DNA from: Acanthochromis polyacanthus
Taxonomy: Eukaryota > Chordata > Actinopteri > Pomacentridae
Direction of reading: 5' to 3'
DNA length: 64,000 nt
NCBI RefSeq assembly: GCF_021347895.1
Contig: NC_067135.1
Coordinates: forward strand, 26,840,441 to 26,904,440
A program made the translations under genes and the position numbers. The notes beneath the pieces were generated by a model. It saw nothing but the letters and a program-made list of their open reading frames with translations. It did no database searches and had not been told where the DNA came from. Each line of letters begins with the position of its first letter. Within the stretch, counting starts at the first letter, position 1. Positions 23,701 to 31,747 of this stretch are shown here, piece after piece.

Positions 23701-25819
23701 AACACTGAGGATTGTGCTGAAACCAGTTGTGGACCTGTGCAGAGCGGTGGAATGATGCGTTGTCCCAGTGGACCATGTGTAGCATCTGTTCTATTTGGTT
23801 CACTGTGAGGATGTTCTGCAATTGGTCCAGAAGTGTCAGAATGTGAGGTGCGTTATCAGGGCCCATATTGGCATGACGGAGGAGGACCCCATTCTGTGTA
23901 ATGGCAGAGCAGAGGGTGATGTTACCCCCACACTGCCCTGGGACATTGATTATAGCCCTATGGCCAATGATGTTTCTGCCTCTCCTTCTTGATGTTGTGA
24001 TGTTAAACCCTGCCTCCTCAGTGTAGATAAAGTCATGTGGGATTTCTTCAGCATCCATCACAGTGCTAAAGTGAACAATACCTCCACATATGCATGCCGC
24101 AGCTGTTTGATCCTCAATGAATTCTGCTCCAAAGGCACTTGACACGGTTGTTTCATTGGAAGTTGATTATTTTTCAGGATGCCAGTGTTGATAGAGAGAC
24201 CTGATGAACATGATTGAAAATGCCATTATTACCAATGATGTTGACTTGAATTTCTCTGAGCCTTACTGCATTATTGGCCAGAACCATGTTTATGATCTAC
24301 TTTCTTGTTCTGGTGTGAAAATAGGCCCCCTTCCTCCTTGTTGCTCTCGCCCCTGAATCCTATGTGGAAAGAAATACATGTAACCTGTTGTAAAACCTTA
24401 CAGGAACCAGTAAGAACAGTGCTGATATGGTATATACTAAGTAGTTGATTACTTTTGTAGAAAGACTTGTTTTTACCTGTTTTCTTGTTGAAATGAATTG
24501 ATCACAGATGCCACTGTGTATCTGCTAAGATTTGGCTGAACTCTCAGTCCAGCCTCCCTCAGCATCAGTCCCTGGTTCACCACATGGTCAACTAATGCTG
24601 CCCCACTTCCATTTGACAAATTTGGTCCTCTCTTTCTTAGAGCATGTATTCCTGCTTCAGGTCTTCCTCTGCCTCCACCTCCTTCTCTACCTCCTTATCT
24701 TTGCATTCCTCCTGTCATGATTTCATTTAAACCATTGATCTGCTCTCATCTCTCTTCTCTTTTCATTTAATACTGTTCTGTTGTACAGACCAAAACAACT
24801 TCAAATATCCATAAAACAAGACAACAAACAGCTGCAATCAACAAATATCCGTATAAAAAACAATGGGAAGCATTAAATCTCTGAAACTCAGTCTTGTGGC
24901 TTCATTGACTCGATGACATAAACTTGATTGTTCAGTTGGAGAAATTTTAAAAACGTCTTAATTTTGTTGATGAAAGTTTTGGGAGAAAATGTGAGGAGAC
25001 ATTTGTCAAAGTACATGTTGAATGAAAAGCTGAAGTCATGAATCAATGCTGGATTATTATTACCTGAACAAATATGTTTGTTTTTATCTCAGATGGAGGA
25101 GATCATTCGAACAAACTCAGCTGGTGGGAAATCAATGACAGCACCCATAACTGTAGAAGAGGTCCATCAATATGGCGACTACATCCGTCTTAAGAACATT
25201 TCCTCTGAGGTAATGTTGTTTACATGTAGATGAACCTTCTGAATACTGTGTAAACATGTACAATAAGTTTTCTATCAATATGATGATCAAATATATCCAC
25301 AGATATTCTAAATGGTTCATTAAATAACAGCTAATGCTGTTAACATCAGAGTGTATTTTGTCTGTAGGTCAACATGTAAAGAGGTCATCATTTTATTTGT
25401 GGACACCATGTATGAAACACACACTGGAGATGATTTAGTTTTTCTACCTTTGGTGTCTAATTTTCCTCCTGCAGGCATTAAATCTAGGAGGTTGGGAGTT
25501 AGTTCTACAGATTAATAACGGCAAACCAGGCATATGCAAATTTAAGGAGTCATTAAAACTTCAGGCTGGAGAGATTCTCTGTGTGAGTCTGAACTTTTCA
25601 CTTCATGTTACATTTTTACTTTTTAAAACTTCTTTATTTTTATTGTTTGTAAATATGTGACTTTTGTATTTACCATATTTACAGATATCCCGCCAACGCT
25701 GGTTCAGAAACCATCCTGATGATGTTAATCTGGTGTGGTTGGACATGAAGTACTGGAATTCTACAGACAAACTGCAGATCAACCTCACCAAAAACAATGA
25801 GACTTTCAAACTGCTGTAA
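2694..25819 (+). CDS. Ig-superfamily (butyrophilin/B7-like) membrane protein with coiled-coil tail and C-terminal lamin-tail domain
   Basis: Exon-by-exon reading gives one phase-consistent gene: 2694-2778 signal peptide, 3180-3510 V, 4793-5077 C, 5157-5273 transmembrane, 5426-5472 basic tail, then coil exons 6420-6473, 6746-6817, 7259-7333, 9097-9201, 9985-10059, 13240-13344, 14116-14169, 14473-14541, 16411-16512, 16609-16713, 16934-16987, 17373-17486, 21680-21766, 21988-22092, and LTD exons 25093-25209, 25475-25582, 25685-25819 (TAA). Ectodomain junctions are phase 1; everything after exon 5 is phase 0. About 800 residues are predicted. The ectodomain suggests a cell-surface immune co-receptor. 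The LTD is known from nuclear lamins, where it binds chromatin and partner proteins; here it would lie in the cytosol (inference). The V exon has a frame break, so this copy may be a recent pseudogene or contain a sequence error. A split into two genes is possible but no stop, poly(A) site or new signal exon was seen between the coil and LTD parts. Confidence 0.7.
3180..3510 (+). pseudogene. Exon 2: V-type Ig domain with a frame break
   Basis: The exon follows a polypyrimidine tract and CAG at 3179 and ends at a gtaagt donor. Its first half reads the B strand as DIILPCYLEP and continues to NPRFIYV; its second half, one frame over, reads NPSYKERTSLF through DSGRYRCFIP, the canonical F-strand D-x-G-x-Y-x-C. 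At about 3325-3335 the frame is lost and a TGA follows at once. The exon is 331 bases long against 342 in the intact orphan V exon at 27275, a net loss of 11 bases at exactly this C'-C'' loop. Either a real inactivating deletion or partly an assembly error. Confidence 0.8.
4294..4317. repeat. Perfect 24-bp palindrome in intron 2
   Basis: AAGGTTAAACCA is followed directly by its reverse complement, and the left half (GAAGGTTAAACCATG) is repeated again immediately afterwards. It lies in the 1.3-kb intron between V and C exons. The remainder of that intron (3511-4792) shows overlapping minus-strand open frames near 3938-4377 that I do not recognise. Confidence 0.6.
4793..5077 (+). other. Exon 3: C-type Ig domain
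   Basis: A complete 95-codon butyrophilin-style constant domain in phase 1-1. The B-strand cysteine lies in VELQCESAGWYPEPEVLW, a sequence style very common in butyrophilins (C-x-A-x-G-W-x-P-x-P), and the F-strand cysteine in KFTCRVQ. It is followed by a short stalk reading ETEIHVP. There is no internal stop. It would pack membrane-proximally under the V domain. Confidence 0.88.
5157..5472 (+). other. Exons 4-5: transmembrane helix and basic juxtamembrane tail
   Basis: Exon 4 (5157-5273) encodes a polar stalk then about 25 hydrophobic residues (TIVGLAVCLVVSIILFIVLF) ending in VCTQRQK, a stop-transfer basic cluster. Exon 5 (5426-5472) adds RKKKTLVNEKQEELEL and ends exactly in phase 0 before gtaagt. 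If intron 5 is not removed, translation would run eight codons further and stop, giving a short-tailed form ending in ...STETEV. Confidence 0.8.
5880..5960 (+). pseudogene. Degraded copy of the 87-base coil exon
   Basis: Around 5910-5958 the words CAGCTTCTGGATGA and AAGATGGAGACTGAACTG match the exon at 21680-21766 (KLLDDQQKMETEL), but a TAG replaces the CAG codon and no acceptor is seen. This is an old partial duplication of the downstream exon, placed just before duplication unit A. Confidence 0.6.
7630..7682. repeat. (TTTAA)n microsatellite
   Basis: A run of ATTTA/TTTAA words followed by its inverted form, giving a local AT palindrome. The matching place in unit B (11923-12004) is a much longer ATATT/ATTAC tract. 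Confidence 0.8.
7895..8648 (+). mobile_element. Decayed Tc1-like transposase, copy A
   Basis: Fragmented plus-strand reading frames match Tc1 transposase in order: an N-terminal HTH part (SPAAETPLVRMVKRQARIIR), then FWRKVLWSDGRKTEHEYVWRR with the first catalytic D, then TIQHGGGSIMLCG, and VLDWSPQSSDLNPS near the third catalytic site. Several frame breaks and missing pieces make it non-functional. It sits in the intron before coil exon 9097. The same relic, with the same lesions, occurs at 12215 in unit B. Confidence 0.85.
8651..8822. mobile_element. Solo LTR (172 bp) with AGCC target-site duplication
   Basis: Unit B reads continuously GAAAGAGCCACAAACTG, whereas unit A has 172 extra bases between two copies of AGCC (8647-8650 and 8823-8826). 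The insert begins TGTCGTGG and ends GGTCACA, the TG...CA ends of an LTR, and contains an AT-rich core (TTAATAATAAGTTTATTATA). No internal retroelement is present, so it is a solo LTR or a very short LTR-like element. Family not identified. Confidence 0.8.
9505..9628. mobile_element. Solitary Tc1-like terminal fragment, copy A
   Basis: The segment running from ACTACATAATTCCATATG through GATGTCTTCAGTATT to GAATGAGAAGATGTGCCCAC and GACTGGTAGTGTA matches the style of a fish Tc1-like 3' terminus (GACTGGTACTGTA ends). It is repeated at 13650-13773 in unit B. Confidence 0.65.
10121..11791 (+). mobile_element. 5'-truncated LINE-2 (Maui-like) insertion
   Basis: Starts within the reverse transcriptase at KCGVPQGSILGPTLFNLY, continues in the next frame with SYADDTQLYIAVSPDD, KTEVLVIGPEG, VKNLGVIFDSELTF, FISCRLDYCNALLSGLP and HWLPVRFRIDFKVLLLVYK, the classic fish L2 order, and ends in the untranslated tail GTGCCATATAAATATAGTT followed by a (GATTT)n end typical of L2. 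There is a frame break near 10205 and another after 10912. The insert is flanked by sequence that is continuous in unit A. Confidence 0.92.
11923..12004. repeat. (ATATT)n microsatellite
   Basis: About 16 tandem pentanucleotides, mostly ATATT with three ATTAC variants in the middle. Confidence 0.9.
12215..12966 (+). mobile_element. Decayed Tc1-like transposase, copy B
   Basis: Near-identical to the relic at 7895-8648, including truncated frames and the SPAAERPLVRMVKSQ and VLDWSPQSPDLN motifs. Shared lesions show that the element had already decayed before the block was duplicated. A matching terminal fragment lies at 13650-13773. Confidence 0.85.
13650..13773. mobile_element. Solitary Tc1-like terminal fragment, copy B
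   Basis: Duplicate of 9505-9628 with a few substitutions (GTTTTTTATACTTTTGATG, then GCCCACACTATAGACTGG). Confidence 0.65.
13798..16400 (+). repeat. Tandem duplication unit C, interrupted
   Basis: Third copy of the block start (GTTAACAAGAAATAAAAGATG at 13800), with the 54-base exon 14116-14169 and a 69-base exon 14473-14541. A further internal repeat of CATCTAAAGCTACAGAAACA begins at 14902. That repeat is split at 14966 by a 1.3-kb insertion and resumes at 16302 with TGAGTCTCCAACCAATCAGA. Confidence 0.75.
14967..16301. mobile_element. piggyBac-like insertion at TTAA (one end degraded)
   Basis: In the other copies of this repeat the sequence reads GCTTTTAATGAGTCTCC. Here 1335 bases are inserted after TTAA, beginning CCCTTTAAAGTCCAGGCAAT, a start compatible with piggyBac elements (TTAA target, CCCTTT end). 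The right end (GCCCGCGGCCCGGCGTAC) shows no matching terminal repeat or TTAA, so it is truncated or altered. The interior has open frames but no transposase I can recognise. Confidence 0.55.
18118..19896. mobile_element. hAT (Charlie-like) element enclosing a mariner-type relic
   Basis: Ends are inverted: CATAGGTGTCAAACTCTGGC on the left and, read inward from the right, CAGCGGTGTCAAACTC. Flanking 8-mers TGCTAGAC (18110-18117) and CACTGGAC (19897-19904) agree at five of eight positions with transition differences, as expected for an old 8-bp hAT target duplication. Inside, 19067-19587 on the plus strand reads as Tc1/mariner transposase, not hAT: AKSPDLNPFKKLW and KNAIIQAWNRIEQKLL. Confidence 0.75.
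20717..20924. repeat. 33-bp minisatellite (about 6 copies)
   Basis: Perfect or near-perfect tandem copies of a 33-base unit starting CACCTGCTGCATTCACTGAT and containing the palindromic word TGATCA. As 33 is a multiple of three it makes an open frame by chance (LLHSLITDHQH repeated). It lies inside the repeat copy above. Confidence 0.95.
20963..21203 (-). mobile_element. tRNA-derived SINE, minus strand
   Basis: Read on the minus strand, the element begins GGCGGCATGGCTCAGTGGGT, a tRNA-like head with an A box (TGGCTCAGTGG), and has a B-box-like GGTTGCCAGTTTGATCC about 45 bases later. The rest (CACTGATGGTGGGAGCTGCC on the plus strand) is the body of a SINE abundant in fish genomes, ending at the AAGCGCTTTACATG/TATATAGTGC side. 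Confidence 0.75.
22310..22892 (+). repeat. Duplication fragment D with a truncated coil exon
   Basis: 22310-22548 matches the intron plus the first 59 bases of the 105-base coil exon (acceptor at 22489, LKRNHSETNNQLQQEKQKN). The exon then stops abruptly and sequence matching the start of unit A (from about 5990) takes over until 22892. This is a rearrangement junction inside an exon; reading through meets a stop within about 13 codons, so the exon is dead. Confidence 0.8.
22893..24735 (-). mobile_element. IS630/Tc1-related DDE transposon, decayed
   Basis: The minus strand encodes an N-terminal part near 24715-24545 (ALVDHVVNQGLMLREAGLRV) and a core at 23264-24145 with EEAGFNITTSRRRGRNIIG, MVHWDNASFHRSAQVHNWF and YAPFLNPFEEFFSTW, the order of the D-D-E catalytic residues in the IS630/Tc1 superfamily. 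At the first position E replaces the expected D, and a frame break near 23615 moves the C-terminal AMEEACDQTDATQRWIRRAR to another frame. The 3' flank starts ACAGTTTTTTCAATTG at 22893. No matching 5' inverted repeat was found. It interrupts a copy of the unit-A intron, which resumes at about 24737. Confidence 0.75.
25093..25819 (+). other. Last three exons: lamin-tail domain (LTD)
   Basis: Exons 25093-25209, 25475-25582 and 25685-25819 join in phase 0 to give about 100 residues that align by eye with lamin A/B tails along the whole fold: TVEEVHQYGDYIRLKN (lamin-style V-E-E-V-x-x-x-G-x-F-V-R-L-K-N), LGGWELVLQI (x-G-N-W-x-I-K-R-Q), FKESLKLQAGEILCIS (F-x-L-K-A-G-Q-x-V-T-I) and HPDDVNLVWLDMKYW (P-P-x-D-L-V-W-x-x-x-x-W), ending ETFKLL and TAA. 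There is no CaaX box, so it would not be prenylated like B-type lamins. AATAAA lies at 25824-25829, with ATTAAA near 25982. Confidence 0.85.
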
Positions 25820-27274
25820 TGTGAATAAACATGAGAAACATCATTTTTTTTATTCCTAAATTAATCAAAATGAGCCTTTGTTTTTTTCTGAATGTCAAAT
25901 TGACATTGTCTTATTTTATATCATTTTTAAGTTTTATTTTCTAGAACTTGTTTTCAAATGTCCATTTTATATTTTTATCTAATTAAACCATGTTCAGTTC
26001 TGTGGAAAACTCATTTGGTTTGTTGTTTTATCAAAGTTGTAATGAACAGAAGATAGAACAAGAAAAGACCAGAAATATGTACAACATTAAAACAATCAGA
26101 ACAAAATGTTTTCTACAGGTTAAAGTCAGTTTTTATTTTCACCTCCTTTTGCTGTTCTTCAAACTTCATGTGTCGACTGTCTTCAGGTTTTCTTCAGTAA
26201 TCTTCTATTTTATTAAATAAATCTTCTTTCACTGAACAGAGTTTTTCTTTGGACTTTAAGTGTGTTTAATTTGTTTCTCTGTCTGCTTGATCCCATAGTT
26301 TTTATAATATTCAGGTCTGGACACATTCAGGGTTTTATCAGCTGTTTTTGTCTCCAAACAGGATTTTGCTGCAATAGTTGGATCAGTTTCTAATCAAGTT
26401 TCCAGTTCAGAAGGAACAGCATCATGAAATAAAATCTGGCTGTACTTTATAGAATTCATGATTCCATCAGTTTGGATAACATCCTGACAACACTGACAGA
26501 AACACAAACTATAAAAATGATGTTTCATGATAAAGCACAATAGTCCTTATGTACAGGATTGTGTGCTTTTTTCTGACATTTCCAGTAATGTGCTGCAACT
26601 AAACCATCACAGAGACATTAAAAAGAAAAAGCTGATATTACATCTATAAATGTCTTTTATACAGAATAATTAAAAGTTTATTTACTGTAGAAGTTACATT
26701 GAAGTTGAACTCCTATGAACTCCATAGGAACATTATTGGAATTGATAAATTTGCCTAAAATGTTCTTTGAAAATGACAAAGTGTTTTATTTCCCTGCTAG
26801 TCTGGTAAGATTGAATCAGTCAGTTTTTAAAATTCATTTTATTAAACTTTTCAGAAAAAATGAAAATTATTTTGTGATTATTATTCACAATAAATACTGT
26901 TAAGTGGATGAAATGAACCCTTGATTTGGTGTGTTTAGTCAAACCATGTGAGTACAAATACAGACATTTTCTCATATTTTATTATTAATAATTTAAAAAA
27001 TCTGATACTGCATAAAAAACAATACATTGCAGTCAGTGTAGCTGCTAATTGTTGATGCATTTAAGTTGTTATTGTCTCTAAAGGTAAATTTCCACACAGC
27101 ATTCACTGCATGAAAAATAATAGATTAAAATAATTGCATGATAAAAGCAAAAAGCAGCAACATCATGTAAACAATCTGACATCTGAGAAGGTAAAACCTT
27201 GAAAATAAATACATAATATCTCATAGTCATATTTACTGATTCTTAAATATATAAAAAGATGTTTTCTTATTCAG
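25820..27274. other. 3' untranslated region and AT-rich intergenic DNA
   Basis: Contains several AATAAA/ATTAAA words (25824, 25982, 26214) after the LTD stop codon. No coding exon or signal-peptide exon is visible before the orphan V exon at 27275. Confidence 0.5.
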
Positions 27275-27616
27275 GTGAGGCAGTTGATCAATATCAACTA
27301 GTGGAAGTATTGTTCAGCATGAGTAATGACATCACGTTGCCGTGTTATGTGGAACCTGCCACGGACGCCACCGATGAGATGCTGGAGTGGTCGAGATCGG
27401 ACTTGAACCCCAGATTCATCCACATGAGGCGGGACGGTGAAGACCATCTGGTTGATCAAAACCCGTCATACATGAACAGAACATCGGTGTCTGTTGATGG
27501 ACTGAAACAGGGAAACATGTCACTGAGACTCTCCAGAGTGAGGGTGTCTGATGAGGGTATGTACAGGTGTTTTAGTCCAAGATTGAAGACAGATTCTAGA
27601 GTTCAACTTGTTGTCA
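27275..27616 (+). pseudogene. Orphan V-type Ig exon (intact reading frame)
   Basis: A 342-base phase 1-1 exon with TCAG acceptor and gtatga donor encodes a complete V domain: DITLPCYVEPATDATDEML, NPRFIHMRRDGEDH, NPSYMNRTSVSVDGL and DEGMYRCFSPRL. It closely resembles the V exon of the LTD receptor. No leader exon upstream or C/transmembrane exon downstream is visible; a palindromic element begins 445 bases later. Most likely a remnant of a second receptor gene, less likely a used exon of a gene whose other exons are outside the window. Confidence 0.75.
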
Positions 27617-28060
27617 GTATGAATACAAAACTCCATAGAAGGTTTTAACTTGCAGCTGACTGCAGGAGGGTGACACTGAAATAGAGCTCCAGTATGACGT
27701 TGGGGGAGGAAGGTGGGTTTGTTCTTCCTGTTTGGTCTCATGTTGATGCAGAAGTTTCAACAGACAGCAGTCTGATAGTGTTGACTTATAAGGAATGTCA
27801 ACCAAAGCCCTTACAGTTAGGTTAAAACAGACATAACTATTCCTAATTGATCTAAAAACAGCATTGATGTAACCATAAAGTCATTGAATGCAATCAATGT
27901 CACAATTTTAACAATGCAATTTGTAAATAGAATCAAATGATGTGGTGCTGTGAAATAATGGAGATAATGTTATATTTACAGATGTCCTGATCAGGTGTCT
28001 TGAACACAATCCAACCTGAGTCATTTCATATTTAGTATTTTCAAGTACTAAGTCGGGCTG

Positions 28061-29741
28061 TATGGAGCAATAGGAGTGCCAAATCAAAATATAAATAAAT
28101 AAATAATTAAATAAATAAATGTGAAAATATAAAGAGAAATAAATAAATAAATAAATGTGGAAATATAAAGAGAAATAAATAAATAAATAAATAAATGTGG
28201 AAATATAAAGAGAAATAAATAAATAAATAAATAAAAAGGAAAATTTTGTCTTTGCTTTTACCTTTTCTGTTTTTTCCTTTTATTTATTTATTTATTTATT
28301 TATTTCTCTTTATATTTCCACATTTATTTATTTAATTATTTATTTCTCTTTATATTTCCACATTTATTTATTTAATTATTTATTTATTTATTTCCCTTTA
28401 TATTTCCTCAGTCCACCAAGAAAAGGAAAAATGCAAATCAGTTTGCTCTGGGCGGGGATTCTGAACACAGGAGTCCTGCCTGACACCAGCTCCCAGCACG
28501 GCTGAAGTGAAGCCATGTCACCGTTGAGCTTCGGCTTATTCTGCCACTGATAAGAAAATAAACATTAATTTACCGAATTAGCAGCATCCTTTCAGTGTCT
28601 GATGGCAGAATCAGCCGAAGTTCCACGGTGACACGGCTTCACTTCAGCCGTGGTCGGAGCTGGCGTCAGGACAGAAACCTGTGTGCGGGTACGACTCCCC
28701 ACCCTGAAAAGGAAGCCCCGCCCAGAGCAAACTGATTTGCATTTTTCTATTTCATGGTGTCAGGCCATTATGAAATAACCACCAAGAAATAAAATGCAAA
28801 TCAGTTTGCTTTCACTTGGTGGACTGAGCTGTCAATCAAATGGCTCTAGGCGGGGCTTCCTCGTCGTTCCTGATCACAGGCATATGAGAGTAGATACGAC
28901 ACGCCCCTCTGAGCGGCCTGTGATCAGGAACGACGAGGAAGCCCCGCCTAGAGCCATTTGATTGACAGCTCAGTCCACCAAGTGAAAGCAAACTGATTTG
29001 CATTTTATTTCTTGGTGGTTATTTCATAATGGCCTGACACCATGAAATAGAAAAATGCAAATCAGTTTGCTCTGGGCGGGGATTCTGAACACAGGAGTCC
29101 TGCCTGACACCAGCTCCGACCACGGCTGAAGTGAAGCCGTGTCACCGTGGAGCTTCGGCTGATTCTGCCATCAGACACTGAAAGGACGCTGCTAATTCGG
29201 TAAATTAATGTTTATTTTCTTATCAGTGGCAGAATAAGCCGAAGCTCAACGGTGACATGGCTTCACTTCAGCCGTGCTGGGAGCTGGTGTCAGGCAGGAC
29301 TCCTGTGTTCACAATCCCCGCCCAGAGCAAACTGATTTGCATTTTTCCTTTTCTTGGTGGACTGAGGAAATATAAAGGGAAATAAATAAATAATTAATTA
29401 AATAAATAAATGTGGAAATATAAAGAGAAATAAATAATTAAATAAATAAATGTGGAAATATAAAGAGAAATAAATAAATAAATAAAAGGAAAAAAACAGA
29501 AAAGGTAAAAGCAAAGACAAAATTTTCCTTTTTATTTATTTATTTATTTATTTCTCTTTATATTTCCACATTTATTTATTTAATTATTTCTCTTTATATT
29601 TCCACATTTATTTATTTATTTAATTATTTATTTCTCTTTATATTTCCACATTTATTTATTTAATTATTTATTTCTCTTTATATTTCCACATTTATTTATT
29701 TATTTATTTATATTTTGATTTGGCACTCCTATTGCTCCATA
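28061..29741. mobile_element. 1.68-kb nested palindromic (foldback) element
   Basis: Left arm 28061-28880 and right arm 28917-29741 are inverted copies around a 36-base loop. Outer ends are TATGGAGCAATAGGAGTGCC and its complement, flanked by GGGCTG on both sides (28055-28060 and 29742-29747), a 6-bp target duplication. Each arm is itself folded: AAAT-repeat against ATTT-repeat around 28255, and a GC-rich inverted pair around 28575. ATGCAAAT octamers next to GGGCGGGG boxes recur in all sub-arms. No coding capacity is seen. Confidence 0.88.
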
Positions 29742-30100
29742 GGGCTGCTCAGTGGAGTAAGTGGTTAGCACTTTGGCCTTGTAGCAAGAAGATCCCCGGT
29801 TCAAATCCCAGCCTGGGATCTTTCTGCATGGAGTTTGCATGTTCTCCCTGTGCATGCGTGGGTTTTCTCTGGGCACTCTGGCTTCCTCCCACGGTCCAAA
29901 AATATGCTGAGGTTAATTGGTTACTCTAAATTGCCCGTAGGTGTGAATGTGAGTGTGATTGTGTGTCTGTATATGTAGCCCTGTGACAGACTGGTGACCT
30001 GTCCAGGGTGTCCCCTGCCTTCACCCGAGTCGGCTGGGATAGACTCCAGCACCCCCCATGACCCTAGTGAGGATTAAGCGGTGTATAGAGAATGGATGGA
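29742..30100 (+). mobile_element. tRNA-headed SINE (GGATGGATGGA tail)
   Basis: Head GGGCTGCTCAGTGGAGTAAG continues with TGGTTAGCACTTTGGCC and a B-box-like CCGGTTCAAATCCCAG. The body (TTTCTGCATGGAGTTTGCAT, then TGACAGACTGGTGACCTGTC) and the GTGTATAGAGAATGGATGG tail are shared with the copy at 40228 and a 3' scrap at about 31605-31660. Confidence 0.85.
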
Positions 30101-30448
30101 TGGACTGTTTTCTCATGGTAGTAGAACTCAGAGTGTGTTATTGTGATTATACCGAGGAAGAAGAAAACCAGGAAGACTTTGCTAACTCTTCTCTGATCGT
30201 CTTCAGCTGTGAGGAAAGAGGAGAGAAAAAGAAAGACATGATTGTCATGTTACAGCAGAACCACAATCATACAACCTAATAATGTAACATACAGTCAATG
30301 GACTGAATATGAGAATAAAACTTCAAGACAGATGATGGAAATGATGTTTTCTGATCCAGTTCCTCAGACAGCAGAGATGTTCAGGTTTCTGTATAAATAC
30401 AGATGATTGAAGACAAATAAATAAACCTCTGTAATCTTGGTGTTCAGG
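30101..30448 (-). repeat. Inverted copy of a receptor-gene segment with one coil exon
   Basis: The minus strand here matches 16700-17030 of the LTD receptor gene. It includes an intact 54-base exon copy at 30153-30206 with acceptor and donor, reading LKTIREELAKSSWFSSSS against LETIREELAKTSWVSSSS. It is cut at the end of the neighbouring exon (NTKITE, about 30430-30448) by the Harbinger element that follows. It suggests a second, opposite-strand receptor copy existed. Confidence 0.85.
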
Positions 30449-31586
30449 GGTCTCATTTATAAAGCTTGCGTACGCACAAAACAGGGCTAGAAAGTGGCGT
30501 ACGGCACTTTCTACGCAAAGGTTGTGATTTATAAAAACAAAGTTGGCGTGACAATGTGCGCACCGGTGCACCAACCTTGATTGCCGGAGGGTGAAGTGGT
30601 GAATTAAAACCAGATTGATCTCAACCCTTTATTGTTATCACATATTAGACTTGTAGAGCCGGATAATCATAAACCCTTATTGTTGTAGATGTTCATATAG
30701 TGCGTCATTCGGCCGACGACTGTATTTGCAGAACTATGTTCATATATCAACAGGGGCGGATTGAACGTTATTTCATTCGGTCATTTAACCGAAGGGCCGG
30801 TATCTGGGGCCGGTGCGGTGATCTTTATTAAATAATTTTGTTTACTGATCACCCGGCGCTCATATGGCTCATCAGGGAAAGCAGAAGACCCATTTGTAGG
30901 GGTGGTCTCCGACGCAGTGGCTCGGGTTCGGTTCCTGCCCGTGGCACTTTTATGCTTGTCTTCCCCCTACTCTTCTCCCCATTTCCTGTCACTCTTCACT
31001 GCAACTATCACAGTAAAAAGGAAAAAAAAAAAAAAGTAAAGAATTTTGTTTATTTATCCACATGCGGCCGAATGGGATGAGCGTCCAACCATTAATCAGC
31101 CCTGTACAGGCACACATGCTTCACACCACAACCCCCGAGTGAAAATGAATTTGTCTGTGAACCGAAAAAATGTACATTCAATCAGTTTACAAATTATTTG
31201 TACATCGGACATGATCATAACAAATTTAGTGGCAGGGTGGCCTGGGTCAACACATGATTCATTCATCCTGACGCACAGCAGGGAAAAGACTGCCGGCCGG
31301 CGCTGCGTAAAATGCCGTGGATCAGCAGCTTATTTATATACAGATACATTCATGAGTTACTTTGCATTGACCATTCATGGTAAAATGTGGGTGTGTTGTG
31401 GGCGGAATGTGAGGTGGATCCACCTGTGCAATCTTCCAGCTGGTGTGTGATTTATCAAGAAATTGCGTGCAGCTGTGCTTACGCACAGTTTTATAAATCA
31501 GGGGTGAAGGGCATACGCCCTTTTCGGATTTTCGGCGTACGCAAACTTTAGTATGGATCCTACGCAATGTTTTAAATGAGGCACCT
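30449..31586. mobile_element. PIF/Harbinger-type element with transposase fragment
   Basis: Ends are related inverted repeats: GGGTCTCATTTATAAAGCTT with TGCGTACGC on the left and, from the right, GGTGCCTCATTTAAAACATT with TTGCGTACGC. On the plus strand at 31140-31300 a Harbinger DDE piece reads NLSVNRKNVHSISLQIICTS then WPGSTHDSFILT. Other parts of the transposase are missing, so it is non-autonomous. Confidence 0.75.
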
Positions 31587-31747
31587 GGTCTTATATTAGG
31601 TTCTTCAGATCAGCACCCCCCATGACCCTAGTGAGGGTGAAGCGGTGTATAGAGAATGGATGGAAGTACGAAGTCCCAATCCTATACCTTTTTTCTTGAT
31701 AATTCACACTGTCCTCCAAATCTATTCAGTGTAGAGATACGTTTGGT

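Noticed and set aside
29742..29830. tRNA-like A and B boxes, possible tRNA gene
   Set aside because: The head is continuous with a SINE body and a GGATGGA tail and occurs again at 40228; no clover-leaf acceptor pairing was evident.
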